Below are positions 1 through 8,976 of a DNA stretch of 64,000 nt, one piece after another. Each line of letters begins with the position of its first letter. The first letter of the stretch is position 1. A program made the translations under genes and the position numbers. The stretch is from Trichomonas vaginalis G3 (taxonomy: Eukaryota > Parabasalia > Trichomonadida > Trichomonadidae). The DNA is taken from the NCBI RefSeq assembly GCF_026262505.1, contig NC_067207.1, positions 28,364,082 through 28,428,081 on the forward strand. Direction: 5' to 3'. The notes under the pieces were generated by a model. The model saw nothing but the letters and a program-made list of their open reading frames with translations, was not told where the DNA came from and searched no databases.

Positions 1-2633
1 GCGTTGTAGTATTTGTTGTTTCATTACCATATTTTGATCTTAGTCTGGTAAGCTCTAACTTCATATGTTCTTCAGGATATGCATACTTATTATATTCACC
101 CTTAATATTCTTTTTCCATTCATCGTATTTATCTTCTGCTGATTTCTTAATTGATGCTAGTCCGTTTACAGCCAATTCATCAGTACCGTTATCAGTAGTC
201 TGGTTATATAAAAGATTAGCAGCTGATCTAATTGTGTAATCCGTAAGATTACCAAAACGCTCTATTGTACCTAATGTTGTGTTCTTCAGTTCCTTTCCAA
301 TTCCTTGTGCAGCATCTTTGACTAAATCAGCACCCCATGCACCAAATTGTCTCACAGGAGCCGCTATTGATGGTGAAGGAGATGGAGATGGCGATGGAGT
401 TGGTGATGGTGAAGGAGATGGAGATGGTGAAGGAGATGGTGTTGCTGCTTTCGCCTTTCTATCAGCTTCTTCCTTAGCCTTTCTATCTGCTTCTTTTTCG
501 CCTTTCTATCTGCTTCTTCCTTAGCCTTACGAGCTTTTTCTTTCTTCTTAAGTCCTCTAGTTCTTTACGTTCAGCTTCTTCTTTCGCCTTTCGTTCAGCT
601 TCTTCCTTAGCCTTACGAGCTTTTTCTTTCTTCTTAAGCTCCTCTAGTTCTTTACGTTCAGCTTCTTCTTTCGCCTTTCGTTCAGCTTCTTCCTTAGCCT
701 TACGAGCTTTTTCTTCATAATATTTTGTATACTTATCATCAGCCCAATTACCAAGTGATTTGGCACCTGTTAGTATTCCATTTGCGGTTGATGTTGCTGT
801 TCTTCCGAGCCATCCCCCTACCGCTGAAGCACCATTGCCAATAGCACTACCAGCATTTAAAATTCCACGACCAATCCATATCCCTGGTTTTGCCTTTGTA
901 TTAAGAGTAAGAAATTCTTCCTTCCTATCTTCAGGTGTAGGATTTGTAACAGTTCTTACAGTATCAACAACAGTGTCAACACTGGTTCCAATAGCACTAC
1001 CAACAGCTGTTGCACCAGTTAGAATACCATGGGTAACTAAATCAGTAGCTCTTGAGACAACATTATCACTCGAGGCTTTCTCTGCTGGATAGTTTGATCC
1101 TTTGTAAGTTCCTGGACCACCTCTATTTGAAGCTTCTCCTTCAACTATTTTCTTCTCTTCTTGTGCTTGTTCTCTGGCAACACTCAATGCACGTTCTTGT
1201 CTTTGAATGTTGTCTTTCTTTAACATGTAACCACCAAGTGTCTGTGGTGGTGTGTTTTTATCTAGTGCAGCATCAATTGCAGCCTTTTCTTTTCGCTTTT
1301 CTTCGTCTAACCAATTTTGAATAGATTCTGCATCAGTTGGTTCAGCTGGAGTTGGAGACGGTGTTGGAGCTTTAGTTGGTGTTGGAGACGGTGTCGGAGC
1401 TTTAGTCGGAGTTGGAGATGGAGTAGGTGCTTTTGTAGGTGTCGGTGATGGAGTTGGAGATGGAGTTGGAGGTACTGTTGGTTCTGGAGTTGGTTCAACA
1501 GTCGGTGAAGGTGTTGGCGCCTTTGTGATTCTTGGAGTTGGCTCTGGTGTTCTAATAGGGGAAGCAGTTGGTGTATTAGCTCTTTTAAGAACCTGTGATC
1601 TTTCCGCTTGATTTGAATCAGATACTGGGTTAGTTGTACTAGGATGTGATACAGGAGTTATTTTTGGTGTAGGTGTTGGTTTATTTAATGTTATACCATG
1701 ACTACTCGACATTGGTGGAGGACCTGCGTGAGCAGTTGGTGTCAGAGTTGGCGTTGGAGCTACTGTAGGAGTTGGCGTTGGAGCTACTGTTGGTTCAGGA
1801 GTGGGAGTTGGTGTTGGAGCTACTGTAGGAGTAGGTGTAGGAGTTGGTGTTGGAGTCGACATTTGTTTTAACCTCTCATTATACCAATTCTCCAAATAAT
1901 AAGCCTCACCCATTAAGTTACTCTGTCTTTGTTTTATAGAAAATTCACCTAACAGTAATTCATCATGAATCATTTTCTGCAGCTTTGTCGTGTTTTCTAC
2001 TTCCTTTATTAGAACGCTCGATGTATTCGCCAATCCTCTATATTCCTTAATCATCTTATCTAGTTTGTTCATATTTGGTACTTCCTTTTTCTTCTCAGCG
2101 TTAATCTCATTAGATCGTTTCTCCAATTCTTCAACTACTTTGTAAAGCTTATTTATCTTGACATGTGATTCCTTTACTTCTCCAGTCCTTGGATCCTTAG
2201 GTTCCTTGTATTTAGCTAATTTCGTCTCTATATATCTTCGTTTAGCGTCATATCCAGGATCACTGGTTCGTAAAGGATGCGAAGGTGGACGAAAATAAGG
2301 TATGTAGAAATCTGGATCATCATTAATAGAAGAACGTGCTTTAAAGTTACGAACCGCGTCTGTAAAAGGGTCTCTACCACGTGCTGTATATGTTGATGTA
2401 ATCAAAAAGCCTTCTCTTCTCATTGGGAAATTAATACGACCTTTTTGAACATATTCTTTCTCAAAGTATTGCCTAGCATTGTAATCAAAAGCAAGATCAT
2501 TATATATATCGCGCAAAAAATCAAATGTATGCTGCTTGAACTTTTGATCGCTAATTATGGTACGAATTATCGGACGTTCATTCTCCCATTTCTTAACTCG
2601 TTCATCAATGAGTTTCCTCTCTTGTTCACTCAT
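1..2633 (-). CDS. Pro/Thr-repeat virion-type protein of M1 (partial, broken)
   Basis: This is a long Maverick structural-type protein of unknown exact role; it continues past the left edge. From its start at 2633 (context TTTAAATG) it has a charged, helical N-terminal third. A low-complexity middle of PTPTPTP and KAPTPSPTP repeats follows, roughly residues 260-450. Next comes a Gly/Ala-rich stretch with repeated GNA/GGW segments, and then a highly charged KAKEEAERK repeat tail. It lies downstream of the small Gly/Ala-rich gene and the ATPase on the same strand. Proline-rich stalks and charged coiled coils suit a virion or fibre component, but that is inference. The gene is interrupted. Confidence 0.55.
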
Positions 2634-2653
2634 TTAAACCTCATAAAAATATA

Positions 2654-3061
2654 TTATCTGCGTATAGTGCCACTAATAGCATTAATCCATGGCATGTCTG
2701 ATAGTACACGTACTGACTGAACTAATGGCTTATGATTGTTCCAAATAGCTCCTCCAATGTATGCGTTATACTTATTGTTGTCAATAGTTTGTTGAGGTTG
2801 AACTATAGGTGTTTCAACAGGCTTGTCTCTACTGAAGTCACCACCAAGAGCTTTATTGAATGCTTTAAGATTCTTCGTTAATGCATTATCTTCACCTAAT
2901 GTAGTTTTTGCAATTCTTTCACCAAGACTACCGATAACACCACCGACTTGACCAACTTGAGGGAAAAGTTTGTTAGCAATGTTAAATCCAGCACCTATTA
3001 CAAGACCAGGATTTTTTTTCACCATACCCCATCCAGCTTTAACATAATCGCCAAAACCCAT
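2654..3061 (-). CDS. Small Gly/Ala-rich hydrophobic virion-type protein (M1)
   Basis: A protein of 135 residues starting MGFGDYVKAGWGM, rich in Gly, Ala and Val (GLVIGAGFNIA, GQVGGVIGSLGERIA). A short conserved patch, LGEDNALTKNLKAFN, has a counterpart in element A (LGKDDEFAKHVKDFN at 25259-25786), so the two are probably the same gene in different Mavericks. Its place next to the packaging ATPase and its amphipathic, glycine-rich nature suggest a minor virion or membrane-active protein. That is inference; no enzyme motif is present. Start context is ATAAATG. It looks whole. Confidence 0.5.
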   Translation of the reverse strand: MGFGDYVKAGWGMVKKNPGLVIGAGFNIANKLFPQVGQVGGVIGSLGERIAKTTLGEDNALTKNLKAFNKALGGDFSRDKPVETPIVQPQQTIDNNKYNAYIGGAIWNNHKPLVQSVRVLSDMPWINAISGTIRR

Positions 3062-3071
3062 TTATTTCTTC

Positions 3072-3971
3072 TTAAAATAATGTCATCTTTTGTTGCTTAA
3101 CTTCTTTAAAGTCCGTCTTTCCTGCAACTATATGAACTTCCATATATGAACGAGGTGTTGGTAGCTCTTTGTATTTGTTCCATAACTCTTCCCAATCTTC
3201 TGTTGCTCCTGACTGTTCAATCATTGACTGAAAGTCTCTCATAGAATAACCTTGAAAGATAACGAAGTCAGTGCATAGTCTCTTAATGTTTAAACATATA
3301 TGTCTCCATGTTTGACACATGATGACAACAGTATAGTTATAATGTCTGACCTTAGTGATGAAGTTCGCTAATGGTGAACGTGGGTCATTCAATAAGTCAT
3401 GACCACCATAATCGTCTAACACTAATAGAGAATTACTGGGATACTTTGTGAAAGGATATTTGTTCAACTTCTTTACAACATATATTGCAATCTTCTTATA
3501 CTCAAACTTTCCATCAGGTTTCCTTAGTTGATGCTTTGTTAAGATGTGTTCCATCTCCTCTGAAATTTTTTCGAACTTACTTTGAACGAACTCAACAATA
3601 GCGTAATACTTTGCTTTCATCTTAACGTTCTTCATTAAATAAGGCATAAGTTCTTTATCATCCTTTTTCAGTACTGGTGCTTTAACTTGACTCATAAATG
3701 TCTTCGCTGTTTTATCCATTGTTCCTGATGTTGCTGAGATAACTATTGAGTCATAATATGGAGTATTAGTGAAGCGGTCTGTTATCATTATATGACGAAT
3801 AACACCATATGTCTTACCTGAACCCATCTTACCGCAGTAGAAATAAACACCATTAGTACAAAATGGATAATCATCAGAAAATGGCATAATGAGTGCATTG
3901 TTTAGTTCTTTACTATTCTTACGTGCTCCATCATGAAGAATCTTATCTACTTGATTAATAACTTTCTCCAT
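3072..3971 (-). CDS. Maverick packaging ATPase (A32/FtsK-HerA type), M1
   Basis: Genome-packaging ATPase of 299 residues. Walker A is GKMGSGKT at about residues 47-54 and Walker B is SLLVLDDYGG at about residue 185, followed by a QTW/RHxNYTVV-type sensor region (VRHYNYTVVIMCQTW). It is clearly related to the ATPase of element A (26908-27795), sharing the NGVYFYCGKMGSGKT block, and more distantly to that of element C (55889-56763). In the Polinton family this enzyme pumps DNA into capsids. Its start faces the start of the virion-like gene at 3990 across only 18 bp, the same arrangement as in A. It looks whole. Confidence 0.85.
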   Translation of the reverse strand: MEKVINQVDKILHDGARKNSKELNNALIMPFSDDYPFCTNGVYFYCGKMGSGKTYGVIRHIMITDRFTNTPYYDSIVISATSGTMDKTAKTFMSQVKAPVLKKDDKELMPYLMKNVKMKAKYYAIVEFVQSKFEKISEEMEHILTKHQLRKPDGKFEYKKIAIYVVKKLNKYPFTKYPSNSLLVLDDYGGHDLLNDPRSPLANFITKVRHYNYTVVIMCQTWRHICLNIKRLCTDFVIFQGYSMRDFQSMIEQSGATEDWEELWNKYKELPTPRSYMEVHIVAGKTDFKEVKQQKMTLF

Positions 3972-3989
3972 CTTTTAGTTACATATAAA
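3972..3989. promoter_or_regulatory. 18-bp divergent spacer / bidirectional promoter candidate
   Basis: Only CTTTTAGTTACATATAAA separates the start codons of the ATPase (minus) and the virion-like gene (plus). Both promoters must overlap here or extend into the opposing coding sequence. The same layout with 17-18 bp recurs at 26891-26907, 29865-29881 and 51618-51635. Confidence 0.5.
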
Positions 3990-5060
3990 ATGTCTAAATA
4001 TGATGGATTATACTATGAACATGTTATGAATGATGGCACGATAAGTGGTAATACAGTCTCATATAAATTACCGAGAGACTTCATTGAATATCCTGCGTCA
4101 AAAGCTCTTGAGATAAGAAAGATAAGTCTTGAGCATCCAGACTTTGAGTTTCTTGCTATTCCATTAGAAATGACAGATTCATCAAAATCAGTGAAAAAAA
4201 GGTTTGACATGAGATATTACATAAAACCCAACATGACTACACAGGAGTTGAATGAAGGTCTTATGGAAAAAATGACTGAGGCAAGTAGAGAATTTGTTGA
4301 TTGTTACTATGATTCAAATGAAAATAAATTGAATGTATTAAGAAAAGGTACATCACCAATCATAACATTACCTTCATACAGTAGTATAGAAAAAAATGCC
4401 TTGAATTATAAATATGACATGTCCCTAGGAGATGTGTTGGATTTCATCACTGCGTTATTAGAAACCACTGAAACAGACACAACATCAAGAAAACCAGAGC
4501 TTGTTTGGGAAGATGACCATGGTAGAACATTCACGCAAAAAGTAATTCCATCGAAAGCAAAATTTTTAGACTTATGGGAAAAAAAATATATCTCGCGAAT
4601 GCATGTATATTATAGTTTTACCATAGCAGATTTCACTGACGAAAATGATAAAGATAAAAAAACATATAAGTACTTTGATGAGCTTTTCATAACTATAGCG
4701 AATATCAGGTTTATCCTTGAGCGAAAGGGCAAACCAACATATAAATTTGTCGGTTATCAGATAAGAATAAATCCTCTCCTTGAGCCTTTAGTAACGTTGA
4801 GTAATATTGCTCATGATAACAAACAATTTATATGTAATGTGAATGAACAGCTTGTGCCACCAAAATTTTACGATATCACTGGTTATAAAGATGCACTCGT
4901 GTTTGAGTTTTATAAGCGCTTTTCATTCAAAAGAGTTGAAGAATCAACTGATGGTCAAAAAAAGGAATATTATGTAAAAGAACCATATGAAATTCCTAAA
5001 GACTCTAATATAATGGTTGAACTTATATTAGAGTCTGGTACTCAATCTCAACATAAATAG
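3990..5060 (+). CDS. Virion-like protein, FPxDW family (M1)
   Basis: A protein of 356 residues from the ATG at 3990; an in-frame upstream codon would run into the ATPase gene, so 3990 is preferred. The N-terminus has a conserved pattern: YYEHVMNDG, then YKLPRDFIEYPASKALEIRKI. The same pattern recurs at 26030-26890 (YEYPRHWVEYVGGEKAIEIRQV), 40889-41743 (FKFPTDWIVNINEEKYIGI) and 61353-62213 (FDFPIRWLQSPSDAKAIGF). No enzyme motifs are seen. A family present in every element, once or twice, and paired with the ATPase is most likely a minor capsid or penton-type beta-sheet protein, but this is inference. It looks whole. Confidence 0.55.
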   Translation: MSKYDGLYYEHVMNDGTISGNTVSYKLPRDFIEYPASKALEIRKISLEHPDFEFLAIPLEMTDSSKSVKKRFDMRYYIKPNMTTQELNEGLMEKMTEASREFVDCYYDSNENKLNVLRKGTSPIITLPSYSSIEKNALNYKYDMSLGDVLDFITALLETTETDTTSRKPELVWEDDHGRTFTQKVIPSKAKFLDLWEKKYISRMHVYYSFTIADFTDENDKDKKTYKYFDELFITIANIRFILERKGKPTYKFVGYQIRINPLLEPLVTLSNIAHDNKQFICNVNEQLVPPKFYDITGYKDALVFEFYKRFSFKRVEESTDGQKKEYYVKEPYEIPKDSNIMVELILESGTQSQHK

Positions 5061-5103
5061 TTTACGTGACAGAATTTTTTGACACGTAAAGTTTACATTT
5101 TAA
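5061..5103. repeat. Short hairpin behind the M1 virion-like gene
   Basis: TTTACGTG (5061-5068) and CACGTAAA (5083-5090) form a perfect 8-bp inverted repeat around an AT-rich loop, just 3' of the stop codon. It may serve as a transcript end or a protein-binding site; nothing else is visible here. Confidence 0.4.
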
Positions 5104-5587
5104 TGGAAGCGAACAACAAAGCTCCTGCTAAGCTCTTGCCATCCAGAAGCCAGAGGTGACTGAAGAACAGTCCTCTGGCGACGAGGAAATATTGATGGGT
5201 GGCGAGAGTCCGAAGACCGAGATCAAGATCCCAGATCTCGATCACAAGCAAACGGCAAAGAAAACGGGTCCACGAGCTACTCCTCGAGAGCTACGTTTAA
5301 TCAAGACCAGCCACAAGTATTTGAAGCAGCTGGAGGAGTCAAACGTAGCTCTCGAGGAACTAAAGCTCAAGCTGGCTGAAAAAGTAGAGGAAGCGAAAGG
5401 TAAAGAGCTCTACATCAGCCAGCTTGAGTATAAAGTTGACTCTTATGCCAACGAGATCTGCGATCTTCGATCTCGTCTCAACCGTGTGGGACATGAGTCA
5501 GACAGCTGGCATGAAAGGTTCCTTAAGGCTGACACATCCTACCATGAATTAAAGCGCGCCATAAGGAACTTAGCCACTGACTTCTGA
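5104..5587 (+). CDS. Tip-proximal coiled-coil protein of M1, GC-rich
   Basis: Small charged protein with a long heptad-like helix in its second half (LKQLEESNVALEELKLKLAEK, then ELYISQLEYKV). The start is uncertain: an ATG at 5104 and the clear coding region from about 5156 do not agree in an obvious way, so the gene should be regarded as broken or wrongly started. Its base composition is close to 50% GC, whereas neighbours are near one third GC, which suggests a different source or recent arrival. It occupies the tip-proximal position that elements A and B use for the MTKT-type small proteins. Function unknown. Confidence 0.4.
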
Positions 5588-6089
5588 TCCCTCCTCTAAA
5601 CCACGAATAAACACCTAATTTTACTACTATAACTCTTATTTTTACTCATATTACTCACATATATCCTCATATAACTTATAGTTCATTGTCACTCAGATCA
5701 CGATCTTTGTGATCACGATCAACTTAGGAAAAGAGAAAAAGTATAAAAGTTAGTATAATTAATTGTTTAGTCTTAAGTAAGCTTATTGTTCATCAAGGAG
5801 TTGATGTAAGCGTTTCTTTGCCTCCGTGATCTGCTTCTTTTATAAGCTTACAGTTAAGCCAACAGCAGAGTCTATTAAATATACTGAGAAACCAGTGTTA
5901 TGCTTCTTACGTCACGTTTGCCTCTCCATACAGATTAAACAGGTGGGACCACCTATCGTACTTCTCGACGATTATGATTTATCAGCCCCTGCTAGTGAAT
6001 AAAGGTTAGTTTACATATGAACGTTTATTTTTACACATATATGCGTACATATGCGCGCCCGTATGGTGTCAGTTTTCTGTCACTTTTTT
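5588..6089. other. Subterminal non-coding region of M1
   Basis: No convincing gene. It contains GAACGTTTATTTTT at about 6019-6032, a motif found just inside the ends of A and B, and several TGACAC/GTGTCA words near 6066-6082 that also recur subterminally in those elements. This supports treating the stretch as Maverick end sequence rather than host DNA. Confidence 0.5.
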
Positions 6090-6135
6090 CATTGTGTCGG
6101 TGCCTGTAGCTGTAGGCTACAGGCGACGCACAATG
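6090..6135. repeat. Subterminal hairpin of M1
   Basis: Imperfect inverted repeat of about 20-bp arms: CATTGTGTCGGTGCCTGTAG on the left and CTACAGGCGACGCACAATG on the right, with a loop of about 6 bases. It ends 11 bp from the proposed tip. Its sequence is unrelated to the hairpins of A and B, but its position and size match. Confidence 0.65.
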
Positions 6136-6239
6136 TATACTGTACTATTAATATTGAAAATAAACATATCAGATTAAAAAAGACGTAATATTTTATAAAA
6201 TAAATCCAAACAAATAAAAATATAAAACAAGTTTTGATG

Positions 6240-7325
6240 TTAAGCGGCTCCAAATACATTAGGTTCTCTAAATATGTCATCAATGATCTTTGTTCTTCTT
6301 GTTGGAAGCCATGAAAGTAATTTCATGTATAATGACCATGATAAAGCCCATAAATACTCACCATCGTTTGAAGATAACGTCAACATCTTTCGGGCTTCTT
6401 TCATTGCAGGCAAAATCTCATTTATATATCCACGAAGCTTTGATGGAACAGAAATTGCTTTTTCAGGTGAATTCTCATCAAGATGAACAACAAATTTTGT
6501 GTAGTCAATTAGTTCGCTTTCAAAAGGAAAACGCATTGCGTTGTTATATACAATAGGAATTGTTAATGAATTTAATGCGTCGTAAAACTGTTGTGCCATT
6601 GGAGTTTCGCATGCAGATACAATTGCAAACCTGTGAGTTTCAATTCCAGCTATTGCTTCTTCTTTTGTTTTGTAAATATCAAACTCTGAATTTTCTATAA
6701 GTGCATCTTTTAATTGGCGCCTAATTTTTGCATTTTCTGGTGTACAATTGTCTGTTGATACGTCAACAGCTACTTTATCAATCTTTGTGGAAACATCGTC
6801 AACGAATTTTGTAAATGGATGTAACGGGAGCACAATATTCTTTGCAAACACCCAAGTCTTAACACTCTCTCCTTCAACTACAAATCCTTCTGTCAAAATA
6901 TGACCAGGATGCTCTAAAAATGTAGTTTTCGTTATTCCTGTTGAATTCGAAGGATATTTCGACTGAATAAATATATGATTGGCGCCATTATACTCTTTAT
7001 AGTACGGTCCAAGTGTTTTAAGATGTTCTATCAGACTAAAAAAATCTTCTATTGATAATTCTGAAATTGAAATAGGAACTAAGAATAAATCAGCTTCTTT
7101 TGGATTATCATAGTTTAATGTAGAGTTTTTAATGATTTTGAAAAGTTCATTTTCGACTGTATATCGCGGATTTATTGTTCGAGATTGAAATTTTGCTGGA
7201 AATCGATTTAATGGGTAAACATAAATATTTAAAGGAGGCCAATCGAAATCTTCTGCAATTCTCCGTAGGATTGGTAGATCCATTTTGTTTGCATATTGAG
7301 AAAAGAACAAAAGATTTAGAAACAT
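6240..7325 (-). CDS. Exostosin-like glycosyltransferase (GT47)
   Basis: A host enzyme of 361 residues from the first ATG (7325), with the exostosin fold signatures in order: IYVYPLNRFP near residue 34, then EADLFLVPI, YYKEYNGANHIFIQ and IVLPLHPF, and a C-terminal nucleotide-sugar half with IVSACETPMAQQFYDAL, IPIVYNNAMRFPF and DYTKFVVHLDE. GT47 enzymes transfer sugars from nucleotide donors in the secretory pathway. There is only a short hydrophobic N-terminus (MFLNLLFF) and no long membrane anchor, unusual for a Golgi type II enzyme; a second Met at residue 15 is an alternative start. It is the first host gene after M1. Confidence 0.72.
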   Translation of the reverse strand: MFLNLLFFSQYANKMDLPILRRIAEDFDWPPLNIYVYPLNRFPAKFQSRTINPRYTVENELFKIIKNSTLNYDNPKEADLFLVPISISELSIEDFFSLIEHLKTLGPYYKEYNGANHIFIQSKYPSNSTGITKTTFLEHPGHILTEGFVVEGESVKTWVFAKNIVLPLHPFTKFVDDVSTKIDKVAVDVSTDNCTPENAKIRRQLKDALIENSEFDIYKTKEEAIAGIETHRFAIVSACETPMAQQFYDALNSLTIPIVYNNAMRFPFESELIDYTKFVVHLDENSPEKAISVPSKLRGYINEILPAMKEARKMLTLSSNDGEYLWALSWSLYMKLLSWLPTRRTKIIDDIFREPNVFGAA

Positions 7326-7505
7326 TGCAAAAATTTGTTTTCAAAATCAACTTTACATGTCAGAATATTTAACGTCTTTCAAAAAAAATCCAGAAGAAGA
7401 TAGACAATTGAAGTTATAGGTATCAAAAACAATCGATATATGTAGAAACAAAATAAACTTTAAAACTAAATAATAATAAATACACAACAATATTGAATAG
7501 ATTAC

Positions 7506-8576
7506 TTAATTTTTGTTCTTGCGGAGCTTTGGACAATCAATATCTTGGAGCCACTGCAATTTTTCTTCTTGGAGAAGCAGACGTTGATCCAGTGTCTTCA
7601 TCGTAGTTGCCAATGATGCAATTTCTTGTTGCATCCTTTCAAGAGCTGCAAATATATCACCATCATCCATTTCAAGAGAGTTTGGATCAACAGGTTTGCC
7701 ATCGAGTCTATATGCACAAATTTTACGATCTTCACCTGAAGTAACAAATCCACGAGCAGATGGAAGCCAGCAGCAGCTCAAAGCGTATCCATTGTGATGA
7801 TTGAATGTGCATGCAATATCAGCAATCTTCAAATCCCACAATCTAGCATATCCATCTCTGCCAACACTGAGGAGTTCTTCATTATATGGATTGAATGCAA
7901 CACATGTTACGCCATCAATATGGGCAGAATGCTTTTGAAGTATTGTTTGAGTTCTGAGATCCCAAATTCGAACAACATGATCAAATGAACCTGCAGCTAT
8001 GCATGAGCCGCCATAATGGAAAGAAATGGATGATATATCAGAACCACTTCCTGTTTGAAGTGTATATACTGGCTTTTGAGCTCTTTGATCGTAAATATAA
8101 ATATTTGTATCATTTCCTGCGACAGCAATTAAATTGTCGAGCCATTTGATATCTCTTACCCAACCATTCATTGCAGTAAGAGTGTGGCGCTTTGTATACC
8201 GATTCATTGACCAAATTGCTGCAGTTTTATCATTTGATCCTGTTGCAATGTATTGGCCATCTGGAGACCAACAAATAGTCCTTGCAATTTGAGAATGTGC
8301 TTTGAAAGTTGTAATTTCTGTTGTCTGGTTAGTATTCCATAAAATAACGTTTCCGCTATTTGTACAGCTGGCGATAATTTGAGAATTTGGTGAAAAAGCG
8401 CAAGCAAGAAATGGGTCTTGATGACTTTGTGCATATTTTGTTTCGCGTGTTACAAGATCAGTAATTCCAACGCTACCATCAGTGGAAGCTGTAGCCATAT
8501 GATTCATGTCTTGACTAATATCAATACAATTGATTGGTGCAGCATGGCGCTTCATTGAATAATCAACTTTCCACAT
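7506..8576 (-). CDS. POC1: POC1-like WD40 centriolar/basal body protein
   Basis: 356 residues. Seven WD40 units fill about residues 1-300, each closing with a WD-like dipeptide (ILWNTNQ, AIWSMNR, RIWDLRT, RLWDLKI and others), so a complete beta-propeller is expected. The C-terminus is a short coiled coil, IFAALERMQQEIASLATTMK then LDQRLLLQEEKLQWLQ, which resembles the conserved POC1 C-terminal motif. POC1 stabilises centrioles and basal bodies, which fits a flagellate with several flagella. Plain WD40 scaffold proteins are the alternative; the C-terminal motif favours POC1. The gene is intact. Confidence 0.7.
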   Translation of the reverse strand: MWKVDYSMKRHAAPINCIDISQDMNHMATASTDGSVGITDLVTRETKYAQSHQDPFLACAFSPNSQIIASCTNSGNVILWNTNQTTEITTFKAHSQIARTICWSPDGQYIATGSNDKTAAIWSMNRYTKRHTLTAMNGWVRDIKWLDNLIAVAGNDTNIYIYDQRAQKPVYTLQTGSGSDISSISFHYGGSCIAAGSFDHVVRIWDLRTQTILQKHSAHIDGVTCVAFNPYNEELLSVGRDGYARLWDLKIADIACTFNHHNGYALSCCWLPSARGFVTSGEDRKICAYRLDGKPVDPNSLEMDDGDIFAALERMQQEIASLATTMKTLDQRLLLQEEKLQWLQDIDCPKLRKNKN

Positions 8577-8976
8577 TTTCTTATATAAAATTTAAAGCAC
8601 GTTTAAAATTTCTTTGCAGTCATTTTTATCAGCGTTTTGGCATATCATATATCTATCACCCATGTAGATGATATGCATCGCCAAAATCCAAAATAGTCTA
8701 CCTTTATTTGTAGTTTTAAAGACTAATGTATTCAATGTTTTGTATATTTAATAATTTTGCCAAAGTAACTATCCAAACTCACCAAAATTTAGTAGATTTT
8801 CATGTAAACTCGATATTTGTCAAATCCTAATTTATTCTCTATGAGATTTAATACCGAACAAAAAGTTAGATTGACCTGGACAATAAGCTTAGATTAGCTC
8901 AAGTTGTATTATTTTATTTTCGGATGAAAATAATCATACAAACGGTTTGGTCGGAAAATCCCCTTAAATTTTTTCT
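8577..8976. other. Intergenic region upstream of POC1-like and ANK1 genes
   Basis: A divergent spacer of 400 bp. AT-rich, with no gene, RNA or strong initiator recognised. A C-then-T rich stretch (CCCCTTAAATTTTTTCT) lies directly before the ANK1 start. Confidence 0.4.

Larger units (their letters stand above)
1..6146. mobile_element. Maverick/Polinton M1, right-hand part
   Basis: This is the right end of a Polinton that runs off the left edge. Parts seen are a long Pro/Thr-rich virion-type protein, a small Gly/Ala-rich protein, an A32/FtsK-like packaging ATPase, a divergent virion-like protein and a small coiled-coil gene near the tip. The tip is placed at 6146 because the sequence read inward (AGTACAGTATACA) resembles the tips of elements A and B (AGTTAGTATACA in A), and a hairpin lies just inside it as in those elements. 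The left end, polymerase and integrase are outside the window. It is broken, with a few interruptions visible. It is more diverged from A and B than they are from each other, so it is probably an independent, older lineage. Confidence 0.75.

Noticed and set aside
279-524. Plus-strand reading rich in GDGDGEGDG
   Set aside because: It is the complement of the Pro/Ser repeat tail of the minus-strand virion-type protein.
5066-6088. A separate 1-kb DNA transposon with GTGACAGAA ends
   Set aside because: The ends are short, no target duplication is seen, and the sequence beyond 6088 continues into a hairpin and tip matching Maverick ends, so it is better explained as the end of M1.
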